NCBI GenBank assembly: GCA_036259875.1
Contig: DATAAZ010000026.1
Location: 32,777 to 96,776, forward strand
Length of the DNA: 64,000 nucleotides
Direction: 5' to 3'
DNA from: DATAAZ01 sp036259875
GTDB lineage: Bacteria > Actinomycetota > Thermoleophilia > Gaiellales > Gaiellaceae
A program made the translations under genes and the position numbers. The notes beneath the pieces are model-generated. The model saw only the letters and a program-made list of their open reading frames with translations, had not been told where the DNA came from and ran no database searches. This document shows, piece by piece, positions 25,731-33,808 of this stretch; within the stretch, counting starts at the first letter, position 1, and each line of letters begins with the position of its first letter.

Positions 25731-26395
25731 GCGGGGAGCTCGACAACCGCGTTCGCCTCCATATCTACGAGCGGTTCGTCGCCGACGGCCGGCCGCCGAC
25801 CGTCGCCGAGACGGCGGCAGCGCTCGCGATCGGCGACGAGGAGGCCGCCGAGGCGTACCGGCGCCTCGAGCGGGCGCGCGTGATCGTGCTCGCCCCGGGG
25901 ACGCTCGACGTCTGGATGGCGAACCCGCTCTCCGCAGTACCGACGCCGTTTCGCGCCACGACCGAACGAGGCTCCTTCTGGGGAAACTGCGTCTGGGACG
26001 GGCTCGGCGTGATCGCGATGCTCGGCGGGCGCGGAGCGCTCGCGACCGCCTGCTCCGACTGCGGCGATCCGATGACGCTTGCCGTCGAGGAGAGGACGCT
26101 CGCGCCGGCCGACGGCGTCGTCCATTTCGCCGTCCCGGCGCGGCGCTGGTGGGAGAACATCGCGTTCACGTGAGCGACGATGCTCGCCTTCCGGTCGGAA
26201 GCGCACGTCGACCGTTGGCGGGCGCAGCGCTGCGTCCCGCGCGGTGCGATCCTCTCGCTCGGCCAGACGTGGGGGCTCGCGGAAGCGTGGTACGCGAACC
26301 GGCTCGCGCCCGAATGGCGTCGGCGGACACCGGACGAAGCGGAGGCGGTCTTCGCGGGCCTCGGCCTCACCGGCGAGTTCTGGAGGCTTCAGTAG
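25727..26395 (+). CDS. MerB-like organomercurial lyase with in-frame TGA: candidate selenoprotein
   Basis: Read through the TGA at 26171-26173, this is one 222-aa protein of the alkylmercury lyase (MerB) family, which cleaves carbon-mercury bonds by protonolysis. An N-terminal helix-turn-helix-like domain is followed by GNCVWDGLG with Cys88 and Asp91, matching C96 and D99 of plasmid R831b MerB. A third Cys pair lies in ATACSDCGDP. The TGA codon (residue 149) sits in RWWENIAFT-X-ATMLAFRSE, exactly where R831b has catalytic C159, and relatives as I recall them read FTC there. The frame stays open 74 codons past the TGA with full family similarity (EAHVDRW, WYANRLAPEWRRRTPDEAEA, LTGEFWRLQ). A bulged hairpin follows at SECIS distance. 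The alternative is a nonsense-split gene restarting at ATG 26180. Confidence 0.75.
26185..26203 (+). promoter_or_regulatory. Putative bacterial SECIS-like hairpin
   Basis: CTTCC (26188-26192) pairs with GGAAG (26197-26201) around a GGTC loop. A one-base bulge (C26187) is followed by two more pairs (26185-26186 with 26202-26203). The loop lies 20-23 nt after the TGA. The E. coli fdhF SECIS, from memory, has a GGUC apical loop 19-22 nt after UGA and a 5'-side bulged base. Here the bulge is C instead of U. Confidence 0.55.
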
Positions 26396-26398
26396 ACT
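26393..26398 (+). promoter_or_regulatory. -10 box TAGACT, leaderless start of dapA
   Basis: TAGACT (TANNNT) lies 7 nt before GTG 26406 and overlaps the last codon of the MerB-like gene. No ribosome site. Confidence 0.55.
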
Positions 26399-26405
26399 CC
26401 CCGCG

Positions 26406-27290
26406 GTGCTCGGCGAGGTTCTGACCGCGGTCGTCACGCCGTTCCGGGACGACGGCTCCGTCAACTTCGACGTTTTCCGCGAGCTCTGCGTCCACCTCGT
26501 CGAGAACGGCTCCGACGGGGTCGTCGTCGCAGGGACGACGGGCGAAGCACCGACGCTCTCCGACGACGAGCGCGTCGAGCTCTTCGCCGCGGCGGTCGAC
26601 GCCGTCGGGGATCGCGCGACGGTCGTCGCAGGCACGGGCACGTACTCGACCGCGCATTCCGTCCACCTGACCGAGCGAGCCCACGAGGCGGGCGTCGACG
26701 GCTCTCTGGTCGTCACCCCGTACTACAACAAGCCGCCCCCGCGCGGCGTCGTCGAGCACTTCAAGGCGGTCGCGGGCGCGACCGACAGGCCGATCATCGC
26801 GTACAACATCCCGGGCCGAGTCGTCGTGAACGTCGCCGTGGAGACGCTCGCCGAGCTCGCGGAGATCCCGAACGTGCGCGCGGTCAAGCAGGCGAACGAC
26901 GACCTCGAGCAGGCACGGCGAATCGTGGACGAGACCGACCTCGCACTCTACGCGGGCGACGACAACCTCATCGTCCCGTTCCTCGAGCTCGGCGGCGTGG
27001 GGGGCGTCTGCGTCCACACGCACCTATGGGGGCCGCAGGTCAAGGAGATGGTGCGCCGCCACCGCGACGGTGATACCGACGCGGCGCGCCGCATCGACCG
27101 CGAGCTCGCGCCCGCCTACGACCTCCTCAGGGTGGTCGTGAACCCGATCGCGATCAAGGCGGCTCTCGTGATCGCCGGGTGGGACGTGGGCGGCCTCCGA
27201 CTCCCGCTCGTCGCGGCGAGCGAGGACGAGCAGCGGCGAATCCGCGCCGCGCTCGAGCGGGGCGGCGTCCTCGCGGCCGCGCACATCTAG
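26406..27290 (+). CDS. dapA: 4-hydroxy-tetrahydrodipicolinate synthase
   Basis: A 294-aa class I aldolase condensing pyruvate with aspartate semialdehyde, the entry to diaminopimelate and lysine. GTTGEAPTL gives the Thr pair, AYNIPGR has Tyr133, and AVKQANDDL has Schiff-base Lys161, the same numbers as in E. coli. The GTG start is chosen because family similarity (LGEVLTAVVTPF) begins immediately after it and a -10 box sits 7 nt upstream. Confidence 0.96.
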   Translation: MLGEVLTAVVTPFRDDGSVNFDVFRELCVHLVENGSDGVVVAGTTGEAPTLSDDERVELFAAAVDAVGDRATVVAGTGTYSTAHSVHLTERAHEAGVDGSLVVTPYYNKPPPRGVVEHFKAVAGATDRPIIAYNIPGRVVVNVAVETLAELAEIPNVRAVKQANDDLEQARRIVDETDLALYAGDDNLIVPFLELGGVGGVCVHTHLWGPQVKEMVRRHRDGDTDAARRIDRELAPAYDLLRVVVNPIAIKAALVIAGWDVGGLRLPLVAASEDEQRRIRAALERGGVLAAAHI

Positions 27291-27304
27291 CCCTCGGGCG
27301 CGGC

Positions 27305-27310
27305 TATTCT
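27305..27310 (+). promoter_or_regulatory. -10 box TATTCT, leaderless start of RNase J
   Basis: TATTCT (TANNNT) lies 6 nt before GTG 27317 in a 26-nt spacer. No ribosome site. Confidence 0.55.
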
Positions 27311-27316
27311 CGGTCG

Positions 27317-28972
27317 GTGCCCGGCTGGACGCGGATCACACCGCTCGGCGGCCTCGGCGAGGTCGGCAAGAACATGACCGTGATCGAGTCCGAGCAGGGC
27401 CTCGTCGTCGTGGACGCAGGCGTTTCGTTCCCGCGGGACGAGCACCTCGGCGTCGATCTCATCCTCCCGGACTTCGGCCCCCTCCGCGAGCGGCGCGACG
27501 AGGTGCGCGCCGTCGTCCTGACGCACGGCCACGAAGATCACGTCGGAGCGCTGCCCTACTTCCTGCGCGAGATCGGCGCGCCGGAAGTCTGGGGGACACG
27601 GCTAACGCTCGGCCTCGTGCAGTCGCGCCTCGACGAGCACGGGCTCCTCCGCGCGGCCGAGCTCGTGGAGGCCGAGCCCGAGCGGGGGCCCGTGCAGATC
27701 GGACCCTTCAGGACGCAGTTCGTGCGCGTCGCCCACTCGATCCCGGACTCGGTCGCGGTCGTCTTCGACACGCCCGGCGGCCGCATCCTCCACACGGGCG
27801 ACTACAAGATCGACCATACGCCGATCGACGGCTTCCGGACCGACGTCGGTCGGCTCGCGGAGCTCGGGAACGAGGGTGTCGACCTGCTCCTCGGTGACTC
27901 GACGAACGCCGAGCGGCCGGGCGTGACGCAATCGGAGCGAACGGTCGGGCAGGCGTTCCGCCAGATCATCCCGCCGCTTCGCGGCCGGGTGCTGATCGCC
28001 TCGTTCGCCTCGAACGTCCACCGGGTGCAACAGGCAATCGACGTCGCCCTCGAGACCGGGCGGAAGGTCTGCCTCGTCGGCCGCTCGCTCCGGAAAAACG
28101 TGAACATCGCGCGGAATCTCGGCTACGTTTCCGTCCCCGACGACCTGCTGGTGAAGCCGGCGGAGCTAGCCGAGCTCCCGGCCGAGGAGACGATGATTCT
28201 CTGCACCGGGAGCCAGGGCGAGCCGATGTCGGCGCTCACGCGGATCGCGTACCGGGATCACGCGAACGTCGTCGTCGAAGCAGGGGACACCGTGATCATC
28301 TCGGCGAAGCCCGTTCCCGGGAACGAGCTCCGCGTCCACGACGCGATCAACCGGCTCACGAAGGCGGGCGCGCTCGTTCTCCACCAGGAGATCGCCCCCG
28401 TACACGCCTCCGGGCACGGGAACGCGGAGGAGATCCGGACCGTCCTCGCTCTCGTGCGACCCCGGCACGTTATGCCGGTGCACGGCGAATTCCGGATGCT
28501 CGCCGCGCAGGCACGCCTCGCGCGCGACGCGGGCGTTCCCGACGAGCGCATCGTCCTGGCGGAGAACGGCACCGTCGTCGAGCTCGCGGACGGCCAAGCG
28601 CGCGTCGCCGACCGCCTCGACGTCGGCAGCACGTTCGTCGACGGCCTCGGCGTGGGCGACGTGCGCGACGTGGCGCTGCGCGACCGCCGTCATCTCTCCG
28701 AGGACGGCGTCCTGATCGTCGTCGTGACCGTCGGGGGCGAGAACGGCCGGCGGGCGACCCCTCCCGACCTGATCGCGCGCGGCTTCGCCGAGCCCGGGCC
28801 GCTCTTCGAAGAGGCGCGGGCCGAGGTCGAGCGGACCGTCGCCGAGCTGCTCGACGACGACAAGGCGGAGCTGAAGCTCCTCCAGGAGCACATCCACGAT
28901 GCCGTGGGCCAGCTCGTCTACGAGCGGACGGGCCGGCGCCCGATGATCCTCCCGGTCGTCGTCGAGGTCTAG
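27317..28972 (+). CDS. rnj: Ribonuclease J
   Basis: A 551-aa metallo-beta-lactamase/beta-CASP nuclease with 5'-3' exo- and endonuclease activity. It starts RITPLGGLGEVGKNMTVIE. The zinc motif HGHEDHVGALPY is near residue 73, and ILHTGDYKID, SGHGNAEEI and PVHGEFRML follow. A C-terminal RNase J extension ends the protein. dapA-rnj adjacency is conserved in actinobacteria. GTG 27317 is supported by immediate family similarity and the -10 box. Confidence 0.96.
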   Translation: MPGWTRITPLGGLGEVGKNMTVIESEQGLVVVDAGVSFPRDEHLGVDLILPDFGPLRERRDEVRAVVLTHGHEDHVGALPYFLREIGAPEVWGTRLTLGLVQSRLDEHGLLRAAELVEAEPERGPVQIGPFRTQFVRVAHSIPDSVAVVFDTPGGRILHTGDYKIDHTPIDGFRTDVGRLAELGNEGVDLLLGDSTNAERPGVTQSERTVGQAFRQIIPPLRGRVLIASFASNVHRVQQAIDVALETGRKVCLVGRSLRKNVNIARNLGYVSVPDDLLVKPAELAELPAEETMILCTGSQGEPMSALTRIAYRDHANVVVEAGDTVIISAKPVPGNELRVHDAINRLTKAGALVLHQEIAPVHASGHGNAEEIRTVLALVRPRHVMPVHGEFRMLAAQARLARDAGVPDERIVLAENGTVVELADGQARVADRLDVGSTFVDGLGVGDVRDVALRDRRHLSEDGVLIVVVTVGGENGRRATPPDLIARGFAEPGPLFEEARAEVERTVAELLDDDKAELKLLQEHIHDAVGQLVYERTGRRPMILPVVVEV

Positions 28973-29066
28973 ACGCGCCGCAGCATCGCGGAAGATTTGG
29001 CGCGCCCGCGGTGCGGCCGTTCGAACGCGATAGCCACGGGCGCGAAGTTGGGGTAGTAGTAGAACC

Positions 29067-29618
29067 GTGACGGAAGCGAACGGGAGCGGGTGGGCCGGCC
29101 TCTTGCGCTCGTACGGCGTCTCGGACGCGACAGCGGCGCGGGTGGTGAAGTCGTTGACCGCGACGGAGGTTGCCGCCGTCGCGTTCTGCCGGCTCCTCGA
29201 CGGGTGGGCGCGGGGCGAGCCCGAGCCGACGACGCCAGGCCGGCGCGAGGCGGCGCTCCGGCGCGCCGCGGAGAGAGCGGAGACGGCGCTCGCAGGGCTC
29301 GAGCGGCCGCTCGGCCGCTTCTTGCTGGAGCTCGAGCCCGACGGTGCGGAGGGCCGCTCCTGGTATGGCGAGCCCGGCCCGGGCGAGGTCCTCGAGTGGG
29401 GGGACGTCCTCCGTCGCGCGGGCGTGAGCGCCTGCCCGAACCGCGTCGCGCAGGCCTATCTCGAGCTCGCCGTCCTCGTCCGCGCGCTCCAGGGGCTCGC
29501 GACCTCGGCTCACGTGGGGTCGCGGCCGGACCGCTCGGCGCTATGGGCGGGGCTCTTCGACCTGCGCGAGAATCTCTTCCACGGCGCGGTCGACGATCTG
29601 CGAGCGCTCGCGGCGTAG
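29067..29618 (+). CDS. Conserved-looking protein of unknown function
   Basis: A 183-aa soluble, helical, Ala/Arg/Glu-rich protein with no signal peptide, membrane segment or motif I recognise. The hydrophobic-charged pattern (RREAALRRAAERAETALAGL, VAQAYLELAVLVRALQGL) is that of a real helical protein. GTG 29067 follows TAGTAG by 7 nt, an incomplete match to the leaderless promoters here. It ends 3 nt before the ribokinase gene, so it belongs to that transcription unit. Confidence 0.6.
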   Translation: MTEANGSGWAGLLRSYGVSDATAARVVKSLTATEVAAVAFCRLLDGWARGEPEPTTPGRREAALRRAAERAETALAGLERPLGRFLLELEPDGAEGRSWYGEPGPGEVLEWGDVLRRAGVSACPNRVAQAYLELAVLVRALQGLATSAHVGSRPDRSALWAGLFDLRENLFHGAVDDLRALAA

Positions 29619-29621
29619 GCC

Positions 29622-30473
29622 TTGTCCCCGCGGATCGCCGTCGTCGGCTCGATCAACCTCGACGTCGTCGCGTTCTGCGAGCGCCTCCCGCGTCCCGGCG
29701 AGACCGTCACCGAGGCCGAGCTCGAGCGCGTTCCGGGCGGGAAGGGGGCAAACCAGGCCGTCGCCGCTGCCCGGCTCGAGGCCGACGTCAGCTTCGTCGG
29801 ATGCGTCGGGGACGACGAAAACGGCCGCCTCGCTCGCGTGGGCCTCGAGGAAGCCGGCGTCGATCTCGCCGGGCTCCGCGTCGTCTCGGGGGAGCCGACC
29901 GGCGTCGCCCTGATCCTGGTCGACGCCGGCGGCGAGAACCAGATCGTCGTCGCGCCGGCCGCGAACCGCCGTCTCATCCCTGCGGCGTTCGACGTTCCCG
30001 ACGCCGACGCGCTCGTGTGTCAGCTCGAGATCCCCGTCGAGACCGTCGTCTGGGCGGTGGAGCACGCGGGCGACGCGTTCGTGTGCCTGAACGCCGCCCC
30101 GGCGCGTCCCGTCCCGCCTGAGACGCTCGCCCGCTGCGACCTCATCGTCGCGAACTCGTTCGAGCTCGACGCGCTCGGCTCGAGCTCGCTCGGGCGCCTC
30201 TTCGCGCTCACACTCGGCGCCGACGGTGCGCTCCTGCTCGAGAACGGCGAGGAGATCGCGCGCGCGGCACCCCCGCGAGTTCGCGCGGTCGACGGGACCG
30301 CGGCAGGGGACGCGTTCTGCGCCTGCCTGGTCGTCTCGCTCCTCGAGGCACGGCCGCGCGAGGAGGCGCTTCGCCGCGCGTGCGCGGCGGGCGCGCTCGC
30401 CGCGTCGCGGCCCGGGGCGCAGTCGTCGCTTCCGACCGCGGCCGAGGTCGACGACATACTCGCCCGCCCGTGA
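29622..30473 (+). CDS. rbsK: Ribokinase (PfkB family)
   Basis: A 283-aa sugar kinase: VVGSINLDVVAFCERLPRPG, the PfkB signature GGKGANQAVAAARL with ribose contacts, LGADGALLL, and the anion hole/catalytic block DGTAAGDAF with the base Asp. Ribokinase phosphorylates ribose at C5. The next gene is a nucleoside hydrolase that releases ribose, so ribose salvage is the natural role. The start is TTG 29622; the nucleoside hydrolase GTG overlaps its stop. Confidence 0.88.
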   Translation: MSPRIAVVGSINLDVVAFCERLPRPGETVTEAELERVPGGKGANQAVAAARLEADVSFVGCVGDDENGRLARVGLEEAGVDLAGLRVVSGEPTGVALILVDAGGENQIVVAPAANRRLIPAAFDVPDADALVCQLEIPVETVVWAVEHAGDAFVCLNAAPARPVPPETLARCDLIVANSFELDALGSSSLGRLFALTLGADGALLLENGEEIARAAPPRVRAVDGTAAGDAFCACLVVSLLEARPREEALRRACAAGALAASRPGAQSSLPTAAEVDDILARP

Positions 30474-31399
30474 CGACCCCGATTCTCATCGACTGCGATC
30501 CGGGGCACGACGACGCGATCGCGCTGCTCCTCGCACTCGCGAGCCCGGAGCTCGAGCTCCTCGGCGTCACAACCGTTTCGGGCAACCAGACGCTCGAGAA
30601 GACGACCGTGAACGCGCTCAAGGTGCTCGAGTTCGTGGGTCGCGGGGACGTCCCCGTGGCGGCCGGCGCCGCACGCCCGCTCGTCCGCGAACCGTTCGTC
30701 GCCGCGTACGTCCACGGCGAGAGCGGCCTCGACGGCCCGGAGCTCCCACCGCCGGCGGGAACGCCCGTCGAGGAGCACGCGATCGACTTCCTGGCCGCAC
30801 GGATCCTCGAGTCGGAGCGGCCCGTGACGCTCGTCCCGACGGGGCCGCTGACGAACGTCGCGCTCTTCCTGGCTCGCTACCCGGAGACCGGCGAGCGGCT
30901 GGAGCGGATCGTGCTGATGGGAGGCGCGATCGCCGAGGGGAACGTGACGCCGGCGGCCGAGTTCAACATCTGGGCCGACCCCGAGGCCGCCGCCAGCGTC
31001 TTCGCGAGCGGGCTCGACGTGACGATGCTCGGCCTCGACGTCACGCACAAGGCGCTCATGACGGCCGCGCACGCGGACCGCCTCCGCGCGTCGGGCGGCA
31101 CCGGCCGGATGGTCGCGGAGCTCTTCGACTTCTTCCATCGCTTCCACGCCGAGGTGTACGGCTTCGAGGGCTCGCCGATCCACGACGCGGTCGCGGTCGC
31201 GTACGCCTTCCGCCCGGACCTCGTCGAAACGGCCGAGCGCCACGTCGAGATCGAGTGCGGCTCGACCCTCTGCCGCGGTCGGACGGTGGTCGACCTCTGG
31301 CGGCGTACCGACAACACGCCGAACGCCCGTGTCGGCGTCGACATCGACGGCGATGTGTTCCTCGAGCTCCTCCTCGAGCGACTGTCGACGTTCGCCTAG
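30470..31399 (+). CDS. Inosine/uridine-preferring nucleoside hydrolase
   Basis: A 309-aa IUNH-family enzyme hydrolysing nucleosides to base and ribose. The calcium/ribose motif DCDPGHDDAIALLLALAS is at residue 8. GNVTPAAEFNIWADPEAA and SPIHDAVAVAYAF carry further ligands. It is coupled to ribokinase by GTGA overlap. A BMP-type nucleoside importer lies 2.4 kb downstream beyond ftsK. Base preference cannot be assigned. Confidence 0.92.
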   Translation: MTTPILIDCDPGHDDAIALLLALASPELELLGVTTVSGNQTLEKTTVNALKVLEFVGRGDVPVAAGAARPLVREPFVAAYVHGESGLDGPELPPPAGTPVEEHAIDFLAARILESERPVTLVPTGPLTNVALFLARYPETGERLERIVLMGGAIAEGNVTPAAEFNIWADPEAAASVFASGLDVTMLGLDVTHKALMTAAHADRLRASGGTGRMVAELFDFFHRFHAEVYGFEGSPIHDAVAVAYAFRPDLVETAERHVEIECGSTLCRGRTVVDLWRRTDNTPNARVGVDIDGDVFLELLLERLSTFA

Positions 31400-31484
31400 T
31401 ACCAGTACGTTCCAAGCACCGGCGAGGGGACGGCGGCGCGGCGTCCGAGAAAGGAGCCGGGGGAGACCAGGCGAATAGGCGCGC

Positions 31485-33737
31485 ATGGCGGCGAAGAAGG
31501 CGCCCTCCAAACTCCGTCCCAAGAGGCCCGCGCGCGTTCGCAAGAAGCGGGCCCGGCGCGCGCGCGGCCGCGCGCATCCGGAGCTGATCGGCCTCGGTCT
31601 CTTCGCGGTCGGGCTCTTCCTCGCGGCCGTCCTCCTGCTCGGGTGGGACGGCGGCGTCCTGGGGGAGAACGTCGACGAGGGGCTCGATCGCCTCGTCGGC
31701 GCGGCGCGCTTCGCGTTTCCGCCGGCGCTCCTCGCCGTCGGCGCCCTCATGGTCGCCCGCTCGAGCCTCGTGGACGTGCGTCCGTTCCGAAGCGGCCTCG
31801 GCGTCCTCCTCCTGGGGCTCCTGATGACCCTCGGGGCGGAGCGCGGCGGCGAGACAGGCGAGGCGCTCGAGGCCGTCCTCAGCCGTCTGCTCGGCTCCAC
31901 CGGAACGTTCATCCTCGGCGCGTTCCTCTTCTCCGCGGGCGTGATCCTCGTTACGGGTGCGTCGATCGGGGCGATCCTTCGCAGATCGGCGGGTGCCGCG
32001 TGGGCGGCGGGCGAGAAGGCCGTCGAGATCCGCCGGACGGTCCGGGAGCGGGCCGTCACGGCGGCGCCTCCGCCGCGAGAGAGGGAGGCGCCGCCGCCCG
32101 CGGCGCCGCTCGTCGACGGCGAGAAGGCCTTCCCGGACGTCGTCACGGACGCGGAGAGCGTCGCGCCGTCGCCGTCGCTCGTCGATCAGCTCGCCGAGCT
32201 CGACCCGGCTGGCACGGAAGAACCACCGGAGCCGGCGGCGGAACCGACCATCTTCGAGCCGACCGAGACGCCGAAGGCCGCGTACCGGCTTCCCGACGTC
32301 GGGATCCTTCGCCGCTCGCGACCGACCGACGGTCAGCCCGGCAAGGCGGCCGAGCGGACGGCGGAGGCGCTCGTCGCGGCGCTCGCCAACTTCGGCGTCG
32401 AGGCGACCGTCATCGGCCAGGTCTCCGGGCCGCGCGTCACGCGCTACGAGCTCCAGCTCGCACCGGGGACGAAGGTCGGGAAGGTCGCAGCCCTGAAGGA
32501 CGATCTCGCCTACGCGCTCGCGACGACCGAGATCCGGATTCTCGCGCCGATCCCGGGCAAGCAGGCGGTCGGCGTGGAGGTACCCAACCTCGCCCCGAAC
32601 ATCGTCACGCTGGGCGACATCTTCGACGAGCTTCCCGCGACTGCGAGCTCGCTCTCGGTCTGGCTCGGCAAGGACATCTCGGGCGCCTCCGTCTGGGCCG
32701 ACCTCGCGCGGATGCCGCACATTCTGATCGCGGGCACGACCGGCTCGGGGAAGTCGGGCTGCATCAACACGATGCTCTGCTCCATTCTCCTTCGCTCGAC
32801 GCCCGACGACGTCCGGATGATCCTGGTCGACCCGAAGCGCGTGGAGCTCGGGCTCTACGAATCGATTCCCCATCTCCTCACCCCCGTCGTGTCGAGCCCC
32901 AAGGCGGCGGCTGCCGTCCTCGCGAACGTCCTGACGGAGATGGAGCGCCGCTACGAGCGCATGAGCCTCGCGAGGGCGCGCACCCTCGCCGAGCTGAACC
33001 GCACGCTTGCGGCCCGAGGCGAGGCGCCCTTGCCGCACCTCCTGATCGTGATCGACGAGCTCGCCGACCTCATGATGGTCTCGCCGCAGGAGGTCGAGGA
33101 CGCCGTCATACGCCTCGCCCAGAAGTCGCGGGCGGTGGGCATCCACCTCGTCCTCGCGACCCAGCGGCCGTCGGTCGACGTCATCACCGGAATGATCAAG
33201 GCGAACGTCCCCTCGCGGATCGCTTTCGCCGTCTCGAGCCAGACCGACAGCCGCGTCATCCTCGACCAGGCGGGCGCCGAGAGCCTGCTCGGCCAGGGCG
33301 ACATGCTGTTCAAGCCGCTCGGCACCTCGCGCCTGCAGCGCGTGCAGGGCGCCTACGTGAGCGAAGAGGAGATCGCGCTCATCGTCGAGCAATGCCGCGG
33401 CCAGCGCGAACAGGAGCTCGACGAGTCGCTCCTCGAGGCGCCCGGGGTCGAGGTCGTCGAGGGCGACGATGACGAGGACTTCGACCCGGACGAGGACCCG
33501 ATGCTTCCGCGCGCGATCGAGATCGTCGTCCAGACCCAGACCGCCTCCGTCTCGCTCATCCAGCGCCGCCTGCGGGTCGGCTACACGCGCGCCGGCCGCC
33601 TGATCGACATGCTCGAGCGGCGCGGAATCGTCTCCGGCTACGAGGGATCGAAGCCGCGCCGCGTCCTCGTCGGCGAGGCGGACCTCGATCGCGTCCTCGC
33701 CGACGAGCTAACCGCGAGCGGCCCGCATCCGTCCTAG
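31485..33737 (+). CDS. ftsK: DNA translocase FtsK/SpoIIIE
   Basis: A 750-aa septal DNA pump. After a very basic N-terminus, four membrane helices (about 34-53, 73-92, 101-116, 140-165) anchor it. A variable linker leads to the motor with Walker A GTTGSGKS at 417-424, Walker B LLIVIDELADLMM and ATQRPSVDVITGMIKANVPS. The C-terminal winged-helix gamma domain (VSLIQRRLRVGYTRAGRLID) should read orienting sequences. A -10-like TACGTT about 75 nt upstream may serve it. Confidence 0.96.
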   Translation: MAAKKAPSKLRPKRPARVRKKRARRARGRAHPELIGLGLFAVGLFLAAVLLLGWDGGVLGENVDEGLDRLVGAARFAFPPALLAVGALMVARSSLVDVRPFRSGLGVLLLGLLMTLGAERGGETGEALEAVLSRLLGSTGTFILGAFLFSAGVILVTGASIGAILRRSAGAAWAAGEKAVEIRRTVRERAVTAAPPPREREAPPPAAPLVDGEKAFPDVVTDAESVAPSPSLVDQLAELDPAGTEEPPEPAAEPTIFEPTETPKAAYRLPDVGILRRSRPTDGQPGKAAERTAEALVAALANFGVEATVIGQVSGPRVTRYELQLAPGTKVGKVAALKDDLAYALATTEIRILAPIPGKQAVGVEVPNLAPNIVTLGDIFDELPATASSLSVWLGKDISGASVWADLARMPHILIAGTTGSGKSGCINTMLCSILLRSTPDDVRMILVDPKRVELGLYESIPHLLTPVVSSPKAAAAVLANVLTEMERRYERMSLARARTLAELNRTLAARGEAPLPHLLIVIDELADLMMVSPQEVEDAVIRLAQKSRAVGIHLVLATQRPSVDVITGMIKANVPSRIAFAVSSQTDSRVILDQAGAESLLGQGDMLFKPLGTSRLQRVQGAYVSEEEIALIVEQCRGQREQELDESLLEAPGVEVVEGDDDEDFDPDEDPMLPRAIEIVVQTQTASVSLIQRRLRVGYTRAGRLIDMLERRGIVSGYEGSKPRRVLVGEADLDRVLADELTASGPHPS

Positions 33738-33758
33738 CAGTCGGGCTGCTGCACGCGC

Positions 33759-33764
33759 TAGCAT
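33759..33764 (+). promoter_or_regulatory. Candidate -10 box TAGCAT for the BMP gene
   Basis: TAGCAT fits TANNNT and would give a leader of about 37 nt carrying the GGGAGG ribosome site before GTG 33809. No clear -35 is visible. Confidence 0.35.
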
Positions 33765-33808
33765 CGCGGCCGCTCACACGGAAGAAGGGTGCAAACTAGG
33801 GAGGTTTC

